This document shows, piece by piece, positions 57,363 through 64,000 of a DNA stretch of 64,000 nucleotides. The notes under the pieces are model-generated. The model saw only the letters and a program-made list of their open reading frames with translations. It ran no database searches and was not told the DNA's origin. The position numbers and the translations under genes are program-made. The DNA is from an uncultured Clostridia bacterium (lineage in GTDB: Bacteria > Bacillota > Clostridia > TANB77 > CAG-508): assembly GCA_934121925.1 (NCBI GenBank), contig CAKOVK010000001.1, positions 71,425 to 135,424 of the forward strand. The letters are read 5' to 3'. Every line of letters starts with the position of its first letter. The first letter of the stretch is position 1.

Positions 57363-57526
57363 CAAAAAGTCCCTGTATACTAATGTATACAGGGACGAAG
57401 ATTCTTTATTCTCCGCGGTGCCACCCTTATTGGATTGTAATCCCACTTTTTTTGATTCTTTATATAGCTCTAAATGTGTCACAAAATAATTTTTAATTAT
57501 CTCCATTTATCAAACGCTTTTTACTG
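57363..57526 (-). promoter_or_regulatory. Short T-box riboswitch leader of aspS
   Basis: T-box core AGGGTGGCACCGCGG (57413-57427) and intrinsic terminator GTCCCTGTATAC/GTATACAGGGAC plus T-run (57369-57396) are clear. Only about 100 bases separate the core from the predicted start. Stem I candidate: AGC...TAAATG pairs with CATTTA...GCT, enclosing hairpin ATAATT-aaa-AATTAT and a bulge TTTGTGACA with the Asp specifier GAC. The distal AG-bulge/T-loop part appears missing. Confidence 0.85.
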
Positions 57527-57532
57527 TATTAT

Positions 57533-57561
57533 ATTTTATAATTTTTTTACTCTTTTGTCAA
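57533..57561 (-). promoter_or_regulatory. Promoter of aspS
   Basis: TTGACA (57556-57561), 17-bp spacer, TAAAAT (57533-57538) on the minus strand. Confidence 0.75.
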
Positions 57562-57604
57562 TTATTTGTGCATTTTATTTTTATTGCTTTTTTGGCAATT
57601 TTTA

Positions 57605-57633
57605 TTGACTTTTATTTCCATACTTTATATAAT
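57605..57633 (+). promoter_or_regulatory. Promoter of type I toxin gene
   Basis: TTGACT (57605-57610), 17-bp spacer, TATAAT (57628-57633). Start of RNA near 57640. Confidence 0.8.
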
Positions 57634-57696
57634 TACATTCATAGGAAATGAGATAAGCAGATGTGGTTTGCCTCCTACATAAAGGAGGTGAGGCGT

Positions 57697-57813
57697 ATGA
57701 TAGAAACAACTTTATTGCTAATAATAAAATTACTATTGGCTGGTTTAATATCAGTAACTATCATTGCGTTTGCCTTGATTATAGCTTTAGTTATAATAAT
57801 TAGCAAACAATAA
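57697..57813 (+). CDS. Type I toxin, small hydrophobic peptide (38 aa)
   Basis: MIETTLLLIIKLLLAGLISV... ends IIISKQ: one membrane helix and a short charged end, like Fst/TxpA/BsrG toxins. Very strong site AAAGGAGGTGAGG. The site is maskable by CCTCCT (57671-57676 pairs with 57683-57688). The mRNA ends can pair: GTGGTTTGCC at 57663-57672 with GGCAAACCAC at 57873-57882. An antisense RNA overlaps the 3' part. These are the hallmarks of type I modules. Confidence 0.75.
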   Translation: MIETTLLLIIKLLLAGLISVTIIAFALIIALVIIISKQ

Positions 57814-57814
57814 T

Positions 57815-57905
57815 AAACCAATAAAAAACACATCTGTAAATTTGACGGTTAGATGTGTTCTTCACTAAAACTGGCAAACCACGTTTGTGGTTCTCCATTT
57901 CCTAT
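57815..57905 (-). ncRNA. Antisense antitoxin RNA
   Basis: Minus strand promoter TTTACA (57932-57937), 16-bp spacer, TATAAT (57910-57915); RNA of about 90 nt ending at the hairpin AACACATCT / AGATGTGTT plus T-run (57827-57859). It overlaps the 3' untranslated part of the toxin RNA, including the 57873-57882 segment, a layout similar to txpA/RatA. Confidence 0.65.
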
Positions 57906-57953
57906 TTTTATTATAACATATTTTCAAATTTTGTAAATACTTTTTGACAAATT

Positions 57954-60185
57954 TCATATTTTCTCAATTTTTGCAACTAATACTGTCATATCATCTTTTG
58001 CTATTCCAAATCCATTATCTATAGATTCTTGCAATAGAATATCCGCTATCTTTTGAATGTCTTGTGTTTCTATACCTTCTAGTAATTCTTTTACCCATAT
58101 TTCTTTGTTTGCAAGTTCTTGATTCGATTCTAATATTCCATCACTGCACATTATTACTATTTCTCCGCCAACTAGATCTTTGTCATACACTACTAAATCT
58201 ATGTTATCTACTATTCCTGCTGGAAGTGAAATAGCTTTTACTACTTCTACTTTATTTTTAGTTTTTATAAAAGTTGGACAAGCTCCATTTTTTATAAATT
58301 CTATATTTCCAGTAATTCCATCAAATACTGAAATATCTATAGTTGCATATGTTTCTTCGTTCGAATTTAAATTTACTGATGAATTTATTAGTCCTATTGA
58401 TACATCTTTATCAAATCCAGTTGTTAATAATCTTTGTAACATTTTAATTACTGTAGAACTACTTTTCTTTGCTCTTGGACCAGACCCCATTCCATCACTT
58501 ATTGCCATCATAAATTTTCCATCATGTAATTTAGTTTGTATACTAGTGTCTCCAGATATTTCACTATTACTTTTTGTTGTTTTTGCAGATGCTATTTGTA
58601 TTTTATATTTTGGCTTTTCCTTTTTGGCTTCTTCTTTCTTATCTTTTTCTCCTATATCATCTGCTAAAGAAGATATAACTTTAGATACTCCACCGCAATT
58701 GATTTGCAAGTGTTCTTTTATTATTTGCTTCTTTTTGTTTCCATATCAAATTTAATTTATTTATTCTATATGTATGGTTAATCGCTTTAACTATTTGTTC
58801 TAAGTCTTTCTGAATCTCTTCATATTTTTCTTCTTTTTTGTCTAAGCCTATTATGTAATTATTATTGTTTTCTAATATTTTAATTAGCTCTTCTTTAGTT
58901 ATTTCTTCTTTTTCTTCTAATATATCATAAATACTATCTAATATTTCTTCATCGCTATACACAAAATCTTCATATAGTAAATTGTCTGTAAAATCTTCTA
59001 TATTGTTTGTAAGTTCTTCTTTAAATGCTTTTTTACTGTCCTCTTCTAGTTCTTCATCTGTTTCTATTGTTGTTGCTGCAACTTGTTTGTAGCTTTCTGC
59101 CATTTCAGATATTGTTTCTGATACGCTGTTTAATTTGTATATTGTTTCTTCTCTTTCTCCTTCTATTTGTCCACCTGTTGTAGGCAATAGTTTTGTTTTT
59201 CCTATTATATCTGCTATATCAATATTTATATTTTTAGGTAATAACAATAAACCTAAAGATGCAATTAGAATTTCTCTAATTGTTATAACAGGCACTGTAT
59301 TTCCATTCGCAATATATGTAAGAACTGCATTTCCTATGCAGAATCCTACTATTACACCTATTTTTCCTAATTTATTTAGTATGCCCGCTACCATTCCGAG
59401 ATATTGCATATGAAGCTACAAGCACTGGATCTGACTTTCCTATTATTCCGTAAGACCATTCCTATTGTTATTCCAGATGTTGCTCCTACAAGCATTCCAT
59501 TTTTCCAGCCCAAAAATAATACTAACATTATACTTAATATATTACTAATTGATAATCCAAAAATATTAAGTCCATGTAGAGAATAAAAAGCAATAGACAT
59601 AAGCAGGCTTGCTCCCATTACCTCTTCTACAGTAAATGCTTGCTTTACTCCATAGTCTTTTATTACTGTAATTGAATTTGAAAATATTTTATAGAATATA
59701 TATGTTATTATTGCAAACATAATACTTGCTAATAAATCATATACTAAAAACATTGTAAAAAACATCTTACCAGCTTGTACCACAAATGCACATATTGCAA
59801 TATACAAACCTAATTTTTGTTTTTCGTTTCTATCTTCTCCTTGAAATCTTGGTCTAAATATAAGTGTTGCTACTATAAACAATAATGTTGTAAGTAGATA
59901 ACTTAAAAATCCATTTACTCCAAATCCTATAAGAGTTCCTATACAAGTAGCTAAATAAACAATTCCTGCTGGAATTCTATTACTGCATACTGCTGCAAAC
60001 ATAGCAAGTCCAAATGGAGCAAATTCTCCTCCAAATCCTACCATTGAGGTCATAAATGAAACTGCATATAAAACAAAATTAGATACAGAAAAAAGATTTT
60101 TTAAATTAATTGATTTTTTACTTTTTTCTGTATTAGTTTTTATATCTTCCTCTTCTATATCTTCATCTATAATATTTTGAAACAT
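57954..60185 (-). CDS. spoIIE: Stage II sporulation protein E (SpoIIE), with three +1 sites
   Basis: Serine phosphatase that dephosphorylates SpoIIAA to activate sigma-F in the forespore, and an asymmetric-septum component. The N-terminal part has about ten membrane helices (residues 40-330), a central region and a C-terminal PP2C domain (MAISDGMGSGPRAKKSSSTVI, FIKNGACPTFI, VGGEIVIMCSDGILE). CGG sites at 59448-59450, 59396-59398 and 58693-58695 split it; skipping C at each yields 742 residues with Gly-246, Gly-263 and Gly-497. ATG at 60185 is used because AAGGTGG precedes it. Confidence 0.92.
58693..58695 (-). other. CGGT +1 site in spoIIE (Gly-497)
   Basis: CAA TTG CGG TGG AGT ATC TAA stops; TTG, CGGT as Gly, GGA GTA TCT gives NQLGGVSKVI leading into the phosphatase half. 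Confidence 0.87.
59396..59398 (-). other. CGGA +1 site in spoIIE (Gly-263)
   Basis: Within a membrane helix: ATA TCT, CGGA as Gly, ATG GTA GCG gives AISGMVAGIL. The zero frame gives CGG AAT GGT AGC. Confidence 0.87.
59448..59450 (-). other. CGGA +1 site in spoIIE (Gly-246)
   Basis: GTC TTA, CGGA as Gly, ATA ATA GGA gives MVLGIIGKSDP; the zero frame gives a polar nonsense stretch ending within about 20 codons. Confidence 0.87.
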
Positions 60186-60413
60186 CCTTACCACCTTCAA
60201 TACCTTTTCTAATCTTTTGTGTGTTAGGGCAAAGCTTCTATCTGCCCTTGCCTTTCGTTATTTTACCATTCCTAATTTAATTTTTTTGTCGTATACAGTT
60301 GTCAAAATAGAAAAAGTTTTTTGCAATTTGTGATATATTTATTTAATTTTTTTTCTTTTGTTTCCTTTATCTTTATATAGTAAAAAAATTCTACTATATT
60401 TACATTAAATATT
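60186..60413. other. Intergenic leader of spoIIE
   Basis: Contains a GGGCA/TGCCC hairpin (about 60225-60250) and, on the minus strand, TTGACA with a TACGACA next to it that recalls the Spo0A box TTCGACA/TGTCGAA with one mismatch. Spo0A control is a weak inference. Confidence 0.35.
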
Positions 60414-62422
60414 TTAAGGTTGTTCTGTAAAATATTCATTTATCCTTATTATTAGCTCATGTTTTGCTTCTTCCATTGTCATTCCTTCTAACTGAGCTCC
60501 AGCAAGAGTAATATGTCCTCCGCCTCCGCAATTTTTCGAGAATAATTTGAACGTTTATATCTCCTATTGAACGTCCACTAATACAAATTTTATCTCCTAA
60601 ATTTCCAATTACAAATGATGCTGTTATATTGCTAATTGTAAGTAATTCATCTGCAGCTTTTGCACAAATCAAGTTAGCGTTTTTATCTTTTTCTTCATAT
60701 TCTGAAATTCCTATAGATTCATTTATTATTTCTGCTTTTTTTACTATGTCTGCTATTACATTATAACTTTCTAAATCGCTTTGGAACCATTTTTTTATTT
60801 TTATTATGTCGATACCATATTTTCTTAAATATGCGGCAGCTTCAAAAGTTCTAACACCAGTTTTAAATGTAAAGTTTTTTGTATCAACCATTATACCTGC
60901 ATATAAACTTTCTGCTTCTAATTGTTCTAATTCGATATCATTTGTTCCATATTCAATAATTTCAGTAACTAGTTCTGAAGCTGAAGAAGCATATGCTTCG
61001 TGGAATGTAAGTATAGCGTTTTCTATATAATCCGCACTTTTTCTATGATGATCTATTATAACAATTTTCTCTGTTTCTTCTAATAATTCTGGCACTTCTA
61101 CATAACTCTTTTTATGTGTATCTGTAATTATTAAAAGTGTATCTGGAGTTATTTTTGCAAGTGCTTCGTTTTTATCAATAAGCACATTTTTATATTCTTC
61201 ATGTTTTTCTAGTGCTTCTATAAAGTTTCCAAGTGCTAATCCTTTTGTTGTATTTACTATATATGCATCTTTATTTAAAACTTTTGCAAATCTATATAGT
61301 CCTAAACTAGATCCTATAGAATCAATATCTCCATTCAAATGTCCCATTATCATAACATTGCTTGCGTCTTTTATTAATTCTTCTAAAGCATGTGCAACAA
61401 CTCTTGCTTTAACCTTTGTTCTTTTTTCTAATTCTTGTGCTCTTCCTCCAAAGAAACTATATTTTCCATCTGTTTTTAATACCGCTTGATCTCCACCTCT
61501 TCCGAAGTGCTATGTCCATTGCATCTTGAGCTTCTTGATATTTTTCATAATTACTATTTCCTTCATTTGCTATTGCAATACTAAGTGTAATTTGTATTTT
61601 TTCTTCTGTTCTTATTTCTTTTATATCATCTAAAATGCTAAATTTCTCATTTTGTATCTCTTCTAAATATTTTTGCTCGAATATATAAACAAAAGTATCT
61701 CTTTCTGTTTTTATCATTATTCCGCCAGTTTTTGCTGCCCAATCATATAAGTTTTTCTCTATAGCAGCCATTACTTGTGGTTTTTCCTCTGTCGCTATTC
61801 TTTGAACAATTTCTTCGTAATTATCTACCATAATAATTCCAACACAAGTTTTAGAATCGTTAAATTCCTTAGATAATTCTTTCATTTTTGTTACATCTAT
61901 GAAATACAAAATTGTCATATACTTGTTTGTTTTTTTTCTATCTTTTTGTTTTATTTTTACATAGTCTCCAATTATATGGTATGTTTTATCTTCTATTTTT
62001 ACTTCTTTATCTACTGTAGGAATATTATTGTTATCAATATCTGTTTTTATTTCTTTTGTGATATCATCTATATATTTATTAATTCCTATGTTTGCAAACT
62101 CTTTGTTGAATTTTGAACTTCTCCAAATTATATTACCATCTGTTTCTAGTATAATTAGTGGAAATGGTGAGTTTATAAGTGTGTTTTTTGCTGCTGAATC
62201 CATACTAATTGTAAGTTCATTAATATAGTTTGATACTTCTCCTTTTCTTTTGTTATATATCCAAACTGTATATACAACTATACCTAAGTATAGTATTATA
62301 CTTGGAATAATATATGTTGGTATATTCATACATAGCAGAATAAGTATTATTGCTATAATTAATAGGTATATCTTTGTTTTGGATTCTATATTTTCAAACA
62401 TCTTCATATTGTTATTTGACAT
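60414..62422 (-). CDS. gdpP: Cyclic-di-AMP phosphodiesterase GdpP, with two +1 sites
   Basis: Membrane phosphodiesterase lowering c-di-AMP. Two N-terminal helices (residues 15-52), PAS-like domain, degenerate GGDEF (residues about 180-310), DHH domain (MGHLNGDIDSIGSSLG, DTHKKS, DHHRKS) and DHHA1 (GRSIGDINVQIILEKLGGGGH). CGG at 61502-61504 and 60526-60528 split it. Skipping both C gives 668 residues with Gly-307 and Gly-632, the latter in the GGGGH phosphate-binding motif. Metal-binding residues are intact. Confidence 0.92.
60526..60528 (-). other. CGGA +1 site in gdpP (Gly-632)
   Basis: AAA TTG, CGGA as Gly, GGC GGA GGA CAT gives the DHHA1 motif LGGGGH. The zero frame gives an Arg-rich nonsense tail. 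Confidence 0.93.
61502..61504 (-). other. CGGA +1 site in gdpP (Gly-307)
   Basis: GCA CTT, CGGA as Gly, AGA GGT GGA GAT CAA gives ALGRGGDQA, the conserved end of the GGDEF-like domain. Confidence 0.92.
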
Positions 62423-62470
62423 ACTTTTTTATCTCTCCTTAAAATCTTTATTAATTGTACCTCAAAATGG

Positions 62471-63344
62471 CTATTTTGTCAATTTTATCGACCAGTAGTC
62501 TGCTATTTTAGCAAATTCTTCTAGATTTAATTTTTCTCCTCTTATTCTTAAGTCAAAACCTAAATCTATAAGCATTTTCTCTATTTCTTCTTTGCTTCCT
62601 AGATTTCCATTTGAAAGCCCATTTAATAAAGTTTTTCTTTTTTGCATAAATGCAAGTTTTATAATTTTAAATAATAGTTCTTCGTTTTTAACTTTAACAG
62701 ATGGATTTTCTAATACATTTAATTTTATAACACTTGAATTCACTTCTGGTGCAGGCATAAAGCATGTGTTTGGAACTTCTAATACTTTTTCAGGTTTTGT
62801 ATAGTAGTTAACCCCATATGTTATTGCTCCAGAATTTTTTCCTCCTGGTACATCTACTAATCTATCTGCAACTTCTTTTTGTACCATAACAGTTATACTT
62901 TTTATGTCTAGCCTTTCCTCCAAGAGTTTCATTATTATTGGTGTTGTTATATAGTATGGTAAATTTGCAACAATTTTCACAGTTTTAATATTCTCGTTCT
63001 TTTCTTGTTTTATTAACTCATCTAGGTTTACTTTTAGTACATCATCATTTATCAGTTTAAAATTGTTATAAAATTTAAACCTATCATTTAAGATTTCAAT
63101 CATTCTATCATCAAGTTCTATACATACAACTTTTCCTGCATTATCTAGCAATCTTTTGGTTAAGCTTCCGAAGTCCAGGTCCAATTTCTATTACCAAGTC
63201 TTCTTTTCCTACTTCGGCTGCTTCTATTATTCCTTCTATAGTATCTTCATTAATTAAAAAATTTTGTCCAAGCCTTTTATTTGCAGAAATTTTATATTTT
63301 TTTAAAATATCCATTGTTTCATTATATAAACTCAAATTTATCAC
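62471..63344 (-). CDS. rsmA: 16S rRNA dimethyladenosine transferase RsmA/KsgA, with one CGGA +1 site
   Basis: Dimethylates two adenosines of the 16S 3' hairpin. ANKRLGQNFLINEDTIEGI, motif I EIGPGLGSLTKRLL, VVCIELDDRM, and the NLPYYITTPI catalytic motif. The frame breaks at CGG 63168-63170 inside motif I. Skipping C gives a 290-residue protein with Gly-59, needed for SAM binding. ATG at 63344 with a GAGGTG site. Immediately divergent from the tRNA-Gly gene. Confidence 0.94.
63168..63170 (-). other. CGGA +1 site in rsmA (Gly-59)
   Basis: CCT GGA CTT CGG AAG runs to a stop in 9 codons; CTT, CGGA as Gly, AGC TTA ACC gives the SAM motif GPGLGSLT. Confidence 0.94.
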
Positions 63345-63409
63345 CTCTTTTATTATACACTACTTTTGTAACTACGTAAACTAAAATGAAACCTTTAAAT
63401 AAATTTGAT

Positions 63410-63438
63410 TTGCATATTTGGCATAAATATGCTAAAAT
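63410..63438 (+). promoter_or_regulatory. Promoter of the tRNA-Gly gene
   Basis: TTGCAT (63410-63415), 17-bp spacer, TAAAAT (63433-63438), about 14 bases before the tRNA 5' end. Confidence 0.75.
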
Positions 63439-63451
63439 AGATTTTGTTAAT

Positions 63452-63525
<74 letters not shown>

Positions 63526-63533
63526 CAAAAAAG

Positions 63534-63569
63534 AAGTTCACAGACTAATTAAAGTTCGTGAACTTTTTT
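63534..63569 (+). terminator. Terminator of the tRNA-Gly gene
   Basis: AAGTTCAC / GTGAACTT stem followed by a T-run. Confidence 0.85.
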
Positions 63570-64000
63570 ATACGGAAAATCTAGTGTACTTTCTCTCACA
63601 CTGTGTGCAAAAATTTCCCGTCCCCATTGACATTAAGCAGGATAAAGAGAATGATAGCACGACCTTAATCTATCCTTTATTATTAAAGGAATATAGTGCT
63701 ATCATTTCTTATTTTGCACTTGCAAAATTGAGTTAAAAACATGGAAGAACTCTACCATACTTTTTATTTAAATCAATTAATTAAAGGGTTTGCGAGGTTT
63801 TATTTTACTTCCAACTGTTGGATATATACTAGAAGTGTTGGATGAATCTTGGATGTTGCAAATTGATGATAAAATTTGCCAAAAAGATGGTATAATTATA
63901 TATAGAAGTGACAGATAAATAGTAATTTAATAATTTAAAAAATTTCATTAAAAGATATTGACTCTCCCCTTAGAGTAGGTTGTATAAATAATTTGAGGAG
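63570..64000. other. Region after the tRNA, no firm gene
   Basis: Holds a hairpin AATGATAGCAC / GTGCTATCATT (about 63650-63705) and a possible 42-codon fragment on the plus strand (63790-63918, ending DGIIIYRSDR) without ribosome site, probably a gene remnant. Nothing else supported. Confidence 0.4.

Noticed and set aside
9202..63344. The 13 frame breaks as ordinary sequencing or assembly errors or pseudogenes
   Set aside because: All have the same form (extra C before an in-frame GGN glycine at CGG), none at homopolymers or other positions, all in core genes, and a matching tRNA is present. An error process blind to frame should also hit GG across codon boundaries. It cannot be fully excluded without raw reads.
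9202..63344. CGG reassigned to another amino acid (as Trp or Gln in some Firmicutes)
   Set aside because: Reading any amino acid at CGG leaves the frame wrong and stops within about 2-23 codons; only a +1 shift restores the proteins.
9202..63344. prfB-like slippage of the P-site tRNA
   Set aside because: The preceding codons are nine different ones with no common re-pairing in +1, there is no following stop codon or internal Shine-Dalgarno pattern, and the common element is CGGN itself.

Overview
The window looks like the chromosome of a very AT-rich, anaerobic, endospore-forming member of the Clostridia (inference). The evidence is spoVAC/D/E, spoIIE, spoIIID, sipL, yabG, yunB and veg, two rubrerythrins, class III fructose bisphosphatase, a diaminopimelate-dehydrogenase lysine/DAP route, and T-box and r-protein leader control. 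The gene content and many unfamiliar small proteins suggest an uncultured gut lineage; the exact taxon cannot be fixed from the sequence.

The most important feature runs across the whole window. Nine otherwise well-conserved genes (miaA, mutL, pilC, alr, sipL, lysC, spoIIE, gdpP, rsmA) are each interrupted by one to three +1 frameshifts, 13 in total. All 13 have the same form: the frame arrives at an in-frame CGG codon, and skipping its C restores the correct frame with GGN, a glycine that the family expects. Outside these sites I found only one other in-frame CGG by eye, in a foreign-looking 79-aa ORF. At 63452-63525 lies a tRNA-Gly with anticodon UCC followed by G37 instead of the usual A37. 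Its bases 34-37, UCCG, are exactly complementary to the quadruplet CGGA. My inference is that CGGN is read as a four-base glycine codon by this tRNA in a lineage where CGG has been vacated as an arginine codon.

Layout: 1-6.7 kb carries fbp, a lipoprotein, and a glycosyltransferase-pth-rng-rimO operon. 6.7-12.3 kb is mutL-miaA-hlyD-like-sepF-divIVA (DNA repair, tRNA modification, division). 12.4-13.6 kb has a small protein and a ROK kinase. 13.6-22.8 kb is a type IV pilus operon (pilMN fusion, pilO-like, pilins, pilD, pilB, pilT, pilC). 23-26.7 kb has dodecin, spoVACDE and alr. 26.9-29.3 kb has infC-rpmI-rplT diverging from rplM-rpsI. 29.3-38.2 kb has a nitroreductase, a kinase-like/GT2 fusion, rubrerythrin and the sporulation cluster yunB-sipL-veg-yabG-spoIIID. 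38.2-40.2 kb is a small accessory island flanked by a partial spoIIID duplication. 40.2-44.6 kb is the lysC-ddh-dapA-dapB-asd operon. 44.7-50 kb has tiny ORFs, a second rubrerythrin, a large HTH protein and a radical-SAM enzyme paired with a Cys-rich membrane protein. 50.2-57.5 kb has purA, a LysR regulator, a small RNA candidate, topB and aspS with an unusually short T-box leader. 57.6-57.95 kb is a type I toxin-antitoxin module. 57.95-63.5 kb has spoIIE, gdpP, rsmA and the tRNA-Gly.

Two dispersed elements recur: a promoter-plus-hairpin leader module (six copies, all just upstream of minus-strand genes) and a MITE-like repeat with ATTGTAATTTGT termini.
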